From: JAFDXJ01 sp038257845
GTDB lineage: Bacteria > Bacteroidota > Bacteroidia > Chitinophagales > Chitinophagaceae
Assembly: GCA_038257845.1 (NCBI GenBank)
Contig: JBBSQL010000013.1
Location: forward strand, 3,451-67,450
Direction: 5' to 3'
DNA: 64,000 bases
The notes below the pieces were generated by a model, which did no database searches, was not told the DNA's origin, and saw nothing but the letters and a program-made list of their open reading frames with translations. A program made the position numbers and the translations under genes. Below, piece after piece: positions 9,709 through 19,849 of this stretch. Within the stretch, counting starts at the first letter, position 1, and every line of letters begins with the position of its first letter.

Positions 9709-9772
9709 TTTAAATCTAATTAACAAATCTTTTGTACTCCCCAACCCGCCTTTGATTTTGCTATAAGAATTT

Positions 9773-10705
9773 TTATTCCTTCGAAATAAATTTCAAATTC
9801 CTTCTGATGCCTTCATATTTACTGCGCTTCAATGGCGATCTTTTAAAAATTGTTTTGAAATTTTCTTCACTCATTTCCATCCATTCATCATTTCTGAGAT
9901 TGAGAATTTCCGGGATAGGCCGCAAAGCTTCATCCCGCGTGGGTTTACTGAATCTATTCCAGGGGCAAACATCCTGGCAGGTATCACATCCAAACATCCA
10001 GCCATCAAATTTATTTTTCATTTCAGTTGGTATCAGCATGTCTTTTAATTCAATGGTAAAATAGCTGATACACTTGCTTCCATCTATAACTTTATTTTCT
10101 AAAATCGCTTCGGTAGGGCATGCATCAATACAACGCCTGCAACTTCCGCAATAATCTTTGAATAATGGATCATCATATTCTAACGCAAGATCCGTGATCA
10201 GAGTGGCAATGAAAAAAAAGGAACCTTCATTTTTGTTGATCAAATTTCCATTTTTACCAATCCATCCCAGGCCACTTCGCTGTGCCCAGCTTCGCTCCAA
10301 TACCGGTGCTGAATCCACGAAACCACGGCCATTAATTTCTCCTATGTCGGTTCGCAACAAATGAAGAAATTCATTCAACTTTTCTTTGATTATAAAATGA
10401 TAATCGGGTCCATAAGCGTACTTTGAAATTTTCGGAGTACCCGTTTTTTGCATCTCCGCGGGATAATAATTTTTCAATAAAGTGATCACAGATTTTGCGC
10501 CGGGTACGAGTAAAGATGGATTTGTCCGCAGGTCAAAATGATTTTCCATATACGCCATTTTTCCATGATAGCCTTTGTGCAACCAGGCCTCAAGCCGCCG
10601 TGCATCATCATCCATTGGTACTGCTTTAGCAATACCGCAAAATTCAAAACCACAATTCAAAGCAGTTGATTTTGCAAAAGATGTATATGCAGAAAAAGGG
10701 ATCAT
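9773..10705 (-). CDS. queG: Epoxyqueuosine reductase QueG
   Basis: Cytoplasmic cobalamin- and iron-sulfur-dependent enzyme that reduces epoxyqueuosine to queuosine at the wobble base of certain tRNAs. The 310-residue length is a little short of the E. coli enzyme. The N-terminal region has GFEFCGIAKAVPMDDDARRL. Two [4Fe-4S] ferredoxin motifs are clear near residues 180-245: CGSCRRCIDACPTEAI and CDTCQDVCPWN. ERSWAQRSGLGWIGKNGNLI is the family signature near residue 140. The gene stands alone between a repeat and clpB, transcribed away from clpB. Confidence 0.95.
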   Translation of the reverse strand: MIPFSAYTSFAKSTALNCGFEFCGIAKAVPMDDDARRLEAWLHKGYHGKMAYMENHFDLRTNPSLLVPGAKSVITLLKNYYPAEMQKTGTPKISKYAYGPDYHFIIKEKLNEFLHLLRTDIGEINGRGFVDSAPVLERSWAQRSGLGWIGKNGNLINKNEGSFFFIATLITDLALEYDDPLFKDYCGSCRRCIDACPTEAILENKVIDGSKCISYFTIELKDMLIPTEMKNKFDGWMFGCDTCQDVCPWNRFSKPTRDEALRPIPEILNLRNDEWMEMSEENFKTIFKRSPLKRSKYEGIRRNLKFISKE

Positions 10706-10902
10706 GAATTATTAACAGGAAATTATTTGTAAAGATACGTACCGTGCAGTGGAAGATTTTGTTTAAAATCAGATTCCATAAATTTATCTTTTTATGATTT
10801 TATAAATGCTCTAATAAATACATATATTTCTCTGCAACTATTACATGAAAATCAATACGACACTGTCTTTGCGGCAGTTTTACACGTTTTTATACGACAT
10901 AA

Positions 10903-10932
10903 TTTCCTGAATAAAAACTGGATGTAATTTTG
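10903..10932 (+). promoter_or_regulatory. Probable promoter of clpB
   Basis: TAATTTTG at the right edge matches the Bacteroidota -7 consensus TAnnTTTG, and TTTC lies 18 bases upstream in place of the -33 TTTG. The predicted transcription start is about 40 bases before the clpB ATG. No heat-shock CIRCE repeat was seen. Confidence 0.4.
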
Positions 10933-10976
10933 CAGGGAATGGTCATACAAAATTTAAAATAAATACACAAGATATT

Positions 10977-13577
10977 ATGGCAATGAATAATTATACCGTG
11001 AAGGCCCAGGAATTGATTCAGGCCGCACAACAGGAAGCATTCAACGATCAAAATCCAAATATTGAATCATTACATTTACTCAAGGCAATCCTTGATGATA
11101 ATGATAGTCCTGTACAATTTTTACTGAAAAAAAATAATGTCAACATCGCGCATGTTGAAAATAAAGTATCGGAAGCGATTGCACGTTTACCAAAAACAAG
11201 TGGCGGTGATCCCGCACAAGTGATGAGCCGCGATATGAATAATGTGTTGCTTCGTGCAAATGCATCCTTAAAAACTTTTGGCGATGAATTTATTAACCCG
11301 GAACATTTACTTATCGGCTTATTGCAAACGAATGATGAAACATCCAAGATTTTAAAAGACGCCGGCCTCACAGAAAAAGGTTTGGTTGCAGCCACCAAAG
11401 AATTGAGAAAAGGTTCTACCGTCAATTCTCAAACACAATCACAACAATATAATGCGTTACAGAAATACGCGAAAAATTTAAATGAATTAGCAAGCGCAAA
11501 TAAACTCGATCCCGTGATCGGGCGCGATGAAGAAATACGCCGCACCTTGCATATTTTATCCCGCCGTTCCAAAAATAATCCGCTGCTTGTGGGTGAACCT
11601 GGTGTAGGTAAAACCGCGATAGCAGAAGGTTTGGCGCATCGTATTGTAAATGGCGATGTGCCTGAAAACTTGAAATCAAAAATTATTTTTGCATTGGACA
11701 TGGGCTTATTAATTGCCGGTGCAAAATATAAAGGTGAATTTGAAGAGCGTTTAAAAGCAGTCATTAAAGAAGTCACAGAAAGTGATGGAGAAATTATTTT
11801 ATTCATTGATGAAATTCATACGCTTGTTGGTGCCGGCGGCGGCGAAGGCGCGATGGACGCAGCCAATATTTTGAAACCTGCACTGGCACGCGGTGAACTG
11901 CGTGCGATAGGTGCAACAACATTAAATGAATATCAAAAGTTTTTTGAAAAAGACAAAGCACTAGAAAGACGTTTTCAGAAAGTAATGATTGGTGAGCCCA
12001 GCGTGGAAGAAGCCATTTCTATTTTGCGCGGATTGAAAGACCGCTATGAAACACATCATCATGTGCGTATAAAAGATGAAGCAATTATTGCTGCCGTTGA
12101 ATTATCCAACCGCTATATTACTGATCGCTTTTTACCGGATAAAGCCATTGATTTAATTGATGAAAGCGCCGCGAAACTCCGGCTGGAAATGAATTCCATG
12201 CCAGAAGAATTGGATACATTAGAACGCCAGATTCGTCAATTAGAAATAGAAAGAGAAGCGATAAAAAGAGAAAATGATACACAAAAATTAAAAGAACTGA
12301 ATACCACCATCAGCAACCTGATGGTTGAACGCGATACTTATAAAGCTAAGTGGAGAGAAGAAAAGGAATTGGTGGATAAAATTCAGAATGCAAAAGCTTC
12401 TATCGAGCAATTAAAAATGCAGGCCGATAAAGCAGAGCGCGATGGCGATTATGGAAAAGTGGCGGAGATCCGTTATGGAAAGATCCAGGAGCAGGAAAAA
12501 AATATTGATGAACTCACTACAGAATTAGGAAAGATCAGTGAAAATTCCCGCCTGATGAAAGAGGAAGTAGATGCGGAAGATATTGCAGAAAATGTGGCCA
12601 AAGCCACCGGAATTCCTGTTAGCAGAATGCTGCAATCGGAGAAAGAAAAATTATTGCAACTCGAAGAAAAATTGCATGAACGCGTGATCGGCCAGGAAGA
12701 AGCAATCACAGCAGTGGCTGACGCGATACGCAGGAGCAGAGCGGGTTTGAGCGATCCGCGAAAACCCATAGGTTCATTTATTTTTCTCGGAACAACGGGT
12801 GTGGGTAAAACGGAATTGGCTAAAGCGCTGGCAGAATATTTATTCGATGATGAAAGTATGATGACGCGTATTGATATGAGTGAATACCAGGAAAAACATT
12901 CTGTTTCCCGGCTCATTGGCGCACCTCCAGGTTATGTAGGTTATGATGAAGGTGGACAACTTACAGAAGCTGTTCGTCGTAAGCCATACAGCGTGGTGTT
13001 GCTGGATGAAATTGAAAAAGCGCATCCCGATGTTTTCAATGTATTGTTACAGGTATTGGATGATGGCCGGCTCACAGATAATAAAGGGCGCATTGTAAAT
13101 TTTAAAAATACCATCATCATAATGACGAGCAATCTCGGCAGTCATATTATTCAGGATGCATTTGAAAATGTAGATGAAAAAAATATTGAAGAAGTAGAAG
13201 AAAAAACAAAAGTTGAAGTGATGAACTTATTGAGGCAAACAATCCGTCCGGAATTTTTAAACCGGGTTGATGAGATCATCATGTTTCATCCATTAATGAA
13301 AAAAGAAATTCGTGGTATCATAAAAATTCAGTTGAAACAATTGCATGATCTTTTAAAGGAAAATAATATTGATCTTGAATTTACCGATTACCTCGTTGAT
13401 TACCTCGTAGAAAACGGCTATGATCCGCAGTTTGGCGCAAGGCCATTAAAAAGATTAATACAAAAAGGGATCGTGAATCAATTGAGCAAAAAAATTCTTG
13501 CCGGCGATGTCAACAGGAATTTCCCGATGCTGGTAGATGTGTTTGATGGGAATATTGTTTTCAGGAATGAAAAATAG
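10977..13577 (+). CDS. clpB: ATP-dependent disaggregase ClpB
   Basis: Hsp100 chaperone (866 residues, the normal length) that threads aggregated proteins through a hexameric ring together with DnaK. The order is complete: N-domain (1-145), AAA+ 1 with Walker A GEPGVGKTAIAEG (about 205) and Walker B FIDEIHTLVGAGG, a coiled-coil middle domain (about 410-530), AAA+ 2 with GTTGVGKTELAKALAE (about 605) and LLDEIEKAHPDVFN, and the C-terminal small domain with GARPLKRLIQK. Presence of the middle coiled coil separates it from ClpA and ClpC. It is monocistronic, with 270 bases of non-coding sequence before it and no neighbour in the same operon. Confidence 0.97.
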   Translation: MAMNNYTVKAQELIQAAQQEAFNDQNPNIESLHLLKAILDDNDSPVQFLLKKNNVNIAHVENKVSEAIARLPKTSGGDPAQVMSRDMNNVLLRANASLKTFGDEFINPEHLLIGLLQTNDETSKILKDAGLTEKGLVAATKELRKGSTVNSQTQSQQYNALQKYAKNLNELASANKLDPVIGRDEEIRRTLHILSRRSKNNPLLVGEPGVGKTAIAEGLAHRIVNGDVPENLKSKIIFALDMGLLIAGAKYKGEFEERLKAVIKEVTESDGEIILFIDEIHTLVGAGGGEGAMDAANILKPALARGELRAIGATTLNEYQKFFEKDKALERRFQKVMIGEPSVEEAISILRGLKDRYETHHHVRIKDEAIIAAVELSNRYITDRFLPDKAIDLIDESAAKLRLEMNSMPEELDTLERQIRQLEIEREAIKRENDTQKLKELNTTISNLMVERDTYKAKWREEKELVDKIQNAKASIEQLKMQADKAERDGDYGKVAEIRYGKIQEQEKNIDELTTELGKISENSRLMKEEVDAEDIAENVAKATGIPVSRMLQSEKEKLLQLEEKLHERVIGQEEAITAVADAIRRSRAGLSDPRKPIGSFIFLGTTGVGKTELAKALAEYLFDDESMMTRIDMSEYQEKHSVSRLIGAPPGYVGYDEGGQLTEAVRRKPYSVVLLDEIEKAHPDVFNVLLQVLDDGRLTDNKGRIVNFKNTIIIMTSNLGSHIIQDAFENVDEKNIEEVEEKTKVEVMNLLRQTIRPEFLNRVDEIIMFHPLMKKEIRGIIKIQLKQLHDLLKENNIDLEFTDYLVDYLVENGYDPQFGARPLKRLIQKGIVNQLSKKILAGDVNRNFPMLVDVFDGNIVFRNEK

Positions 13578-14042
13578 GGATGTTTGTTGTTTGGGGTTTC
13601 GGGTTTGAGCCCCCGGATCTTGCGACTTTACTTTCTTGTTGTTGATTTTTTATTTCATTTTAGTCATCATGTTTTGTGACAATATCTTTTTTTTTGCGTC
13701 ATCAGCTAGTTAATATATCCCGCAGATGGCGCAGATTTTCGCAGATGAACTCCTATTAAAAAAAATCAGTTCTCTACGGCAATGATTGTCGCTTAACAGT
13801 TTTACAGGTGTTGAAAATATATGAAAAATCATTTAGGAAATTTTTGGTCAGGCGACCAAAAATAGCGGAGTGATTCAAAAAAAATAATCCGTTTTTATTC
13901 ATTGTTTTCAACAAATAAAAATGGCAGTCCAATACTTCATGCTGCCCAATGTACAGGCGTACAAGAGTGCGACGCAACAGGTGATCCTATGAAAAACAAA
14001 AGCTGGTAACAAAAGATTCAAAAAAGTTATGAAATAACTTTC
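13578..14042. other. Intergenic region with short repeats, no gene
   Basis: No convincing coding sequence. Two repeats are visible: three GCAGAT words at a 10-base period (13721-13747), a pattern often scattered in Bacteroidota intergenic DNA, and the palindrome TTTTTGGTCAGGCGACCAAA at 13841, followed by a GCGGAGTGA tail that recurs in similar form near 59.9 kb. No strong terminator for clpB was recognised. Confidence 0.6.
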
Positions 14043-14666
14043 CTATTCAAAAAAAGTTACCTGTCCATTATCCAAATCATATAATGCGCCAATGATTTTT
14101 ATTTGCCCGGCATTTTCCATTTCTACAAGAATCGGGCTTTGCTGCCTGATTTTTTCTACGACTATATGAATATTATTTGTCGTTACATTTCGGACGAAAC
14201 TTTTATTGGTGCTGTTCCTTACTTCTGTGGTTGCTTTTTCCATTTCTATAGCCGGTTTTATTTTATCGAGTAAACCGGTGACATGGCCCAACTCTACATG
14301 ATCACAGGCACCGCTGATCGCTCCGCATTTTGTATGACCCAATACCACGATCAGTTTTGAACCACTGAGTTTACAGGAATATTCCATACTGCCCAAAATA
14401 TCATCGTTCAAAATATTTCCCGCAATGCGTATGCTGAAAATATCGCCAAGCCCCTGGTCAAAAATGAGTTCCGCTGAAGTGCGCGAATCAATGCAACTGA
14501 GTATAGCCGCAAATGGAAACTGTCCTGCAGAAGTGACGTTCGCCTGTTCTAATAAATCGCGGTTGGCTTTAATATTACTGACAAAACGGGCATTCCCTTC
14601 TTTCAATATTTGCAAAGCCAGTGAAGGCGTCAGTTCTTCCTGTGTTTCTTTCGTGTGTGTACGCAA
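14043..14666 (-). CDS. Beta-class carbonic anhydrase
   Basis: Zinc enzyme interconverting CO2 and bicarbonate, 207 residues. The zinc ligands are visible: Cys58 with Asp60 and Arg62 in SCIDSRTSAELIFDQGLGD, and His111 and Cys114 in VVLGHTKCGAISGA. No signal peptide is obvious, so it should be cytoplasmic. The reading frame begins with TTG before RTHTKETQEELTPSLAL; no better ATG lies in frame nearby, so the exact start is uncertain. The gene is a single transcription unit, convergent with clpB and divergent from the permease cluster. Confidence 0.92.
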   Translation of the reverse strand: MRTHTKETQEELTPSLALQILKEGNARFVSNIKANRDLLEQANVTSAGQFPFAAILSCIDSRTSAELIFDQGLGDIFSIRIAGNILNDDILGSMEYSCKLSGSKLIVVLGHTKCGAISGACDHVELGHVTGLLDKIKPAIEMEKATTEVRNSTNKSFVRNVTTNNIHIVVEKIRQQSPILVEMENAGQIKIIGALYDLDNGQVTFFE

Positions 14667-14965
14667 TGGTTTTTTTTTGATTTTGCAAACTTAAATCATT
14701 CATTTTTTAAAAGAAAATTCATTGCATCGTTATAAAATAAGTTTTCCCGTTCAAAACCGCACACAAGTTGTATCAAAACCGTACACAAAACACGAATGAA
14801 GTTTTATAACTTATTCAAAACCAAAGCCTACGTTTACGGCATTGTGTTGGCAGCCGATATATTGCAGAGACTCAAAATGTTTAACGTTGAGACCCAACAA
14901 ATTTTATGTTGAGACCCAACATCTTGTGTCTTTACATATCGTCACGTAGAAAAAAACAAAGGATT
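14667..14965. other. Upstream region of the permease cluster with short inverted repeats
   Basis: Non-coding. It contains two copies of GTTGAGACCCAACA (from 14886 and 14908), each a small inverted repeat (TGTTG...CAACA). An imperfect copy of the AGACACAATATATTGTGTCT palindrome, which is perfect at 19830-19849, lies at 14912-14931. CACACAA/TACACAA words occur near 14760-14790. No promoter could be assigned with confidence. Confidence 0.5.
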
Positions 14966-17383
14966 ATGTGGAAAAATTATTTTAAAACAGCTTTCAGAAA
15001 CCTGCGGAAAAATAAATTATATACGGGCATCAATATTTTTGGACTGGCCATTGGATTGACTGCCTGCCTCCTCATCGGCATTTATATAATGCATGAACTG
15101 AGTTATGATTCATTCAATAAAAATGCGGACAGGATCGTACGTGTAACGATGGAATATAGTAATGGTGGCACAGTAAATACCACGGCAACTACAGGCACAA
15201 AAGTTGGCCCGCAGTTTACCCGAACTTTTCCTTCCATTGAAAATTATGTACGCACTTTTATAAGGAGTAATGTGGTGCAAAGCGGTAATCAAATGTTTGA
15301 TGAGCCGCGCATTTTATATGCCGATAGCGCATTTTTTAAAATCTTCACTTTCCCTTTTTTAGCTGGTGATGCAACGACTGCTTTGGATGCACCTGATAAA
15401 ATTGTTATTACAAAAACAACCGCGGAGAAATATTTTCCGGAAGTAAAAACGCAGGGCTATGCCGCGGCTTTGGATAAAACTTTAACGAGTGGCGGAAAAG
15501 ATTTAAAAGTTTCCGGAGTGTGTGAAAACGCGCCACAAAATTCACAGCTTAAATTTGATTTTGCAACATCTTTTTATAACCTCGGAAATAATGTAAAAGG
15601 TGAAACCTGGTGGACAGCAAACTGGGTAACTTATTTACTCCTGCATAATGAAAAAGATATTCCGCAACTGCAACTAAAGATTGCGGCCTATATGAATTCC
15701 CCGGAAGTAAAAGTAGACGTGGGCGCGGAGGGAAATGATTACCTGACCTTTCATTTGGAGCCATTAAAAAAAGTGCATTTGTATTCCAGCCTGCCTGGTT
15801 TTGAGCCGAATGGAAGTATAAAGTTTGTTTATTTATTTGCCATTATTGCATTGCTTATTTTACTCATAGCAAGTGCGAATTATACCAATCTTTCCACCGC
15901 GCAATCATCCGGCAGAAGTGCAGAAATTGGCATGCGTAAAGTTTTGGGCGCATCCAAAAAACAAGTGTTCACACAGTTCATGGCCGAATCATTTTTAATG
16001 GGATTTATAGCTGCGATACTAGCTTTGATTTTAAGCATTATTTTAATTCCATTATTTGACCAGGTGACCGGAATTGAATTTCCCAGAGATGTGGTTTTAC
16101 AACCCGTTCCTTTATTGTCGCTTCTTGGCATTACTATTATTATCAGCATTCTTGCGGGCTTGTATCCTGCGCTAATACTTGCGGGCACACAAGTAATGGG
16201 AATTTTAAAAAAAGGTTTCACTTTTACCGGTGGAAAAAACTGGCTGCGCAAATCATTAATCGTTATTCAATTTGGCATTTCCGTTTTTCTAATCATTTAT
16301 ACGGTGATCATTTTGCAGCAAATGAATTTCATGAAGTCTAAAAATTTAGGCTATGACAAATCGCATGTAGTTGTGTTACCAATTGGCGGAAAAATGTTGA
16401 ACAATTTCACCAACCTGGAAACTGCTTTCCGCGAAACGCCCGGTGTACAAAGTATAACAGCCTCGTATGACACACCGGAATTTGTAGCGTGGGGCGATGG
16501 CATAACAGCCACGGATGAAAAAGGGAAGCATGAAATTTCTCTAAATGCCATGCCGGTTGATTTGGATTTTACAAAAACACTGGGCATGCAAATGCTTGCA
16601 GGGCGTGACTTTCAGCAATCGGATTTTACAAAACAGGATACATCAAATAATGCGGCAAATTATCATGATACATATATCATCAATGAAACACTTGCAAAAA
16701 AATTAGGCTGGACACCGCAGGAAGCTATTGGCAGAACAATTGAAAAAGGCGTAACCGGTGAAGTAGTTGGTGTTGTAAAAGATTTTAATTTCAGTAGCCT
16801 GCATGATCCGATCGGGCCGATGCTTTTATTTCTTGGCCGTGATTATTCGCGCAATTTTATTGTACGAATAAATGGAAATGATATGAAAGGCACTTTGGGC
16901 CGCTTAGAAAATGTATGGAAACAACGCGTTCCCGACAGGCCATTCAATTATCATTTTTTGGATGACGCATACGATAAATTATATATCACTGAAGACCGCT
17001 CCGCTACTCTATTTTCCATCGCCGCATTACTGGCAATTATACTTGCTTGTCTTGGTTTATTTGGGCTGGCAGCGTTCACCACTTTACAACGTACCAAAGA
17101 AATTGGCGTACGTCGTGTATTGGGCGCGACGGCGGGAAGTATTGTTTTATTAATTTCAAAAAACTTTTTACAGCTTGTTGCCATTGCTATTATTATTGCT
17201 GTGCCGCTTGCCTGGTTCGCGGGAAAAAATTGGTTGCAGGATTATACTTACAGGATAGAAATAAATTGGCTTACATTTTTATTTGCGGGACTTGCGGCAT
17301 TAGCGATCGCGTTGATCACCGTAGGTTTCCAGGCAATAAAAGCGGCATTTTCAAACCCCGTAAAATCATTGCGTTCGGAATGA
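14966..17383 (+). CDS. ABC transporter permease, FtsX/MacB type
   Basis: Inner-membrane permease of about 805 residues in the long Bacteroidota format: an N-terminal helix after MWKNYFKTAFRNLRKNKLYT, a MacB-type periplasmic domain, a three-helix FtsX block ending near residue 415, a second periplasmic domain, and a C-terminal FtsX block with TLQRTKEIGVRRVLGATAGS. Permeases of this type act as mechanotransmitters with a MacB-like ATPase to export peptides, lipids or drugs. The ATG at 14966 is preferred over an upstream ATG at 14906 because AAAGG precedes it and the family N-terminus begins here. A paralogue follows after 19 bases; the ATPase and TolC genes lie further downstream. Confidence 0.9.
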   Translation: MWKNYFKTAFRNLRKNKLYTGINIFGLAIGLTACLLIGIYIMHELSYDSFNKNADRIVRVTMEYSNGGTVNTTATTGTKVGPQFTRTFPSIENYVRTFIRSNVVQSGNQMFDEPRILYADSAFFKIFTFPFLAGDATTALDAPDKIVITKTTAEKYFPEVKTQGYAAALDKTLTSGGKDLKVSGVCENAPQNSQLKFDFATSFYNLGNNVKGETWWTANWVTYLLLHNEKDIPQLQLKIAAYMNSPEVKVDVGAEGNDYLTFHLEPLKKVHLYSSLPGFEPNGSIKFVYLFAIIALLILLIASANYTNLSTAQSSGRSAEIGMRKVLGASKKQVFTQFMAESFLMGFIAAILALILSIILIPLFDQVTGIEFPRDVVLQPVPLLSLLGITIIISILAGLYPALILAGTQVMGILKKGFTFTGGKNWLRKSLIVIQFGISVFLIIYTVIILQQMNFMKSKNLGYDKSHVVVLPIGGKMLNNFTNLETAFRETPGVQSITASYDTPEFVAWGDGITATDEKGKHEISLNAMPVDLDFTKTLGMQMLAGRDFQQSDFTKQDTSNNAANYHDTYIINETLAKKLGWTPQEAIGRTIEKGVTGEVVGVVKDFNFSSLHDPIGPMLLFLGRDYSRNFIVRINGNDMKGTLGRLENVWKQRVPDRPFNYHFLDDAYDKLYITEDRSATLFSIAALLAIILACLGLFGLAAFTTLQRTKEIGVRRVLGATAGSIVLLISKNFLQLVAIAIIIAVPLAWFAGKNWLQDYTYRIEINWLTFLFAGLAALAIALITVGFQAIKAAFSNPVKSLRSE

Positions 17384-17402
17384 TTGTTATAAAAAAATTG
17401 AT

Positions 17403-19829
17403 ATGATAAAAAATTATTTCAAAACAGCGTGGCGAAATATCAGCCGGCATAAAGCATTTTCATTTTTAAATATTGCCGGCCTCGCCGTAGGTGTTGCTTC
17501 CTGCATTTTATTATTCACCGTGGTGAAATATGAATTGAGTTATGATAGTTTTCAACCCAACTATCAACAAATTTATCATGTAGTTTCACAAACCAAATCG
17601 CCCGATGGACTTGCATATACTTCCGGCATTCCATTCCCCGCGCTGGATGCATTGCGCCTCGATTTTCCGCAGGCAAAAACAGGTGCTATGCTTGCTAATT
17701 ATGGCAGTCAGGTAACAGTTCCATCAAAAAATGGAACGGATAAAAAATTTATTGAAGACAAAGGTTTCTTCTTTTGCGACCCGGAATTTTTCCAGGTATT
17801 TCATTACGACTGGCTTGCAGGTTCACCCGAAGAATTGAAGAATCCGAATGTAACAGCGCTTACAGAAACTACTGCAGCAAAATATTTTCCGCGGGATGCT
17901 GCGCATGGGAATTGGCAAAATGCGATCGGGCAAACTTTATTATTGGATAATGCGGTGCTGGTAAAAGTTATCGGCATCATTAAAGACCCGCCGGGAAATA
18001 CCGATTTTCCATTGTCTGTTGTCAATTCTATGGCAACAGCAAAAGCCAGTAATGGTAAATATTTTTATGACAGCACCTGGCACAGTACAACCAGTAATTT
18101 CCAGGTGTTTATGCTGCTTCCGAAAAACGTAAGTGAAAGCCAGGTGAATAAAGGCTTAGTCACATTCAGCAATAAACATTATGAAAATGATCATAAAGAA
18201 CAAAAGTTGAATATCCTGGAACCCTTGAGTGATGTGCATTTTGATAACCGTTTTGAAAATTTTGGAGATCATGTTACGGACAGATCATCTTTATGGACAT
18301 TATCATTGATCGCATTATTTATTCTCTTAATGGCCTGCATAAATTTTATTAATTTATCCACGGCGCAGGCCGTTAATCGTAGCAAGGAAATGGGTATTCG
18401 GAAAGTGTTGGGCAGCAACCGCGGGCAATTATTCAGGCAGGTAATCGGTGAAACATTTTTAATTGTATGTATCTCCGTAATTATAGCAATTGGCATTGCT
18501 GCGCTCTGCTTTCCTTCTATTAAAAATATCGCCAGCATTGAAGGAAGCATTTCATTTTTAAGTGGTCAAATCTTTTTCTTAATCATTGCGTTAATAGTGC
18601 TGATCACTTTATTAGCGGGCATTTACCCGGCATTTATTTTATCAGGTTTCACGCCGGCACTTGCATTGAAAAATAAAATTACTTCTGCAACAATTGGAGG
18701 TATTTCTTTAAGAAGAGGATTAGTTGTATTACAATTTGCTATTTCACAAATATTAATTATCGGTACGATCGTGGCTATCACGCAAATGAGTTTTGTAAAA
18801 AACGCGGATCTTGGTTTTAATAAAGAAGCGGTGCTGGTGATCAATGCCAATGCAGACAGCGCTATGCAGGCGAGGCAGCCGGCATTTAAACAAAAGTTAT
18901 TGCAAATGACAGGTGTGAAAGATGTAAGTTATAGTAGTGATGTACCTTCTTCACAAAATAACTGGCAAACAAATTTTGGATTTGATCATCAGCCAAATCC
19001 TGATTTTCCATTGGATGTAAAATTCGCAGATGAAGATTATTTCAAAACATTCGGGCTGCAAATGATTGCCGGCAGGCCTTTCAGCAAGTCGGACACAGTA
19101 AATGAAGTGGTGGTGAATGAAACTTTTGCAAGGAAATTAAATGTAAAAAAATCAGAAGATATTGTTGGGAAAGAAATGCGCTATGGTGGAAGAGGAGAAT
19201 GGAAAACCATTGTTGGTGTTGTAAAAGATTTTAAAACAAATTCTTTAAAAGAAGCTATTAAACCATTGGCCATTGCAGAACGCAAAAACCAGTATTTTGT
19301 AACGGCAGTTAAATTAAATTCAACAAATATTTCTAAAACCCGGGCAGCCGTAGAAAGCGCCTGGAACGAGGTTTTCCCCGAATATGCTTTTACCAGCAAT
19401 TATTTTGAAGACAGCATCAATGACTTTTACAGGCAGGATAACCAGCTTGCATTGTTATATAAAATATTTGCTTTCATCGCTATTTTAATTTCCTGCCTGG
19501 GTTTATATGGACTCGTAACTTTTATGGCCGTACAGCGTACCAAGGAAATTGGCGTGCGAAAAGTATTGGGCGCATCCGTACAAAATATTATTTATCTTTT
19601 CTCAAAAGAATTTACTTTACTCGTGATCATTGGATTCTTAATTGCAGTGCCGGTTTCCTGGTTTATGATGAATCGCTGGTTGGATAATTTTGTTTACCGG
19701 ACAAATTTTTCACCCTGGATTTTCGTGCTGGCAATTGTTATTTCCATTGTGATTGCGTGGCTTGCGGTTGGTTATAAATCTGTAAAAGCAGCTTTAGCAA
19801 ATCCCGTGAAATCATTGCGGTCAGAGTAG
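17403..19829 (+). CDS. ABC transporter permease, FtsX/MacB type (paralogue)
   Basis: 808 residues with the same layout as the preceding permease: MIKNYFKTAWRNISRHKAFSF at the start, LSYDSF in the first periplasmic domain, AVNRSKEMGIRKVLGSNRGQ in the middle FtsX block, and AVQRTKEIGVRKVLGASVQN in the last. Both proteins end in the same sequence, NPVKSLRSE, so they arose by duplication and may pair as a heterodimer (inference). The stop codon directly abuts a perfect 20-bp palindrome that could act as a transcription or mRNA-stability signal before the downstream ATPase gene. Confidence 0.9.
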   Translation: MIKNYFKTAWRNISRHKAFSFLNIAGLAVGVASCILLFTVVKYELSYDSFQPNYQQIYHVVSQTKSPDGLAYTSGIPFPALDALRLDFPQAKTGAMLANYGSQVTVPSKNGTDKKFIEDKGFFFCDPEFFQVFHYDWLAGSPEELKNPNVTALTETTAAKYFPRDAAHGNWQNAIGQTLLLDNAVLVKVIGIIKDPPGNTDFPLSVVNSMATAKASNGKYFYDSTWHSTTSNFQVFMLLPKNVSESQVNKGLVTFSNKHYENDHKEQKLNILEPLSDVHFDNRFENFGDHVTDRSSLWTLSLIALFILLMACINFINLSTAQAVNRSKEMGIRKVLGSNRGQLFRQVIGETFLIVCISVIIAIGIAALCFPSIKNIASIEGSISFLSGQIFFLIIALIVLITLLAGIYPAFILSGFTPALALKNKITSATIGGISLRRGLVVLQFAISQILIIGTIVAITQMSFVKNADLGFNKEAVLVINANADSAMQARQPAFKQKLLQMTGVKDVSYSSDVPSSQNNWQTNFGFDHQPNPDFPLDVKFADEDYFKTFGLQMIAGRPFSKSDTVNEVVVNETFARKLNVKKSEDIVGKEMRYGGRGEWKTIVGVVKDFKTNSLKEAIKPLAIAERKNQYFVTAVKLNSTNISKTRAAVESAWNEVFPEYAFTSNYFEDSINDFYRQDNQLALLYKIFAFIAILISCLGLYGLVTFMAVQRTKEIGVRKVLGASVQNIIYLFSKEFTLLVIIGFLIAVPVSWFMMNRWLDNFVYRTNFSPWIFVLAIVISIVIAWLAVGYKSVKAALANPVKSLRSE

Positions 19830-19849
19830 AGACACAATATATTGTGTCT
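19830..19849. repeat. Perfect 20-bp palindrome after the second permease
   Basis: AGACACAATATATTGTGTCT is self-complementary without a loop and begins at the base after the permease stop codon. A diverged copy in the same relative context (GAGAC...TTGTGTCTTTACATAT) lies at 14911-14939, just upstream of the first permease, so the permease pair is bracketed. It lacks the T-run of a factor-independent terminator. Confidence 0.6.

Noticed and set aside
9562..9744. 60-codon minus-strand frame near the second palindromic element
   Set aside because: It runs through the repeat's right terminus and has no recognisable motif.
11048..13132. Several minus-strand frames of 60-147 codons inside clpB
   Set aside because: They mirror clpB codons and have serine/leucine-rich, non-conserved sequences typical of shadow frames.
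13774..13977. 67-codon minus-strand frame between clpB and the carbonic anhydrase
   Set aside because: It crosses a palindromic repeat and has no conserved motif.
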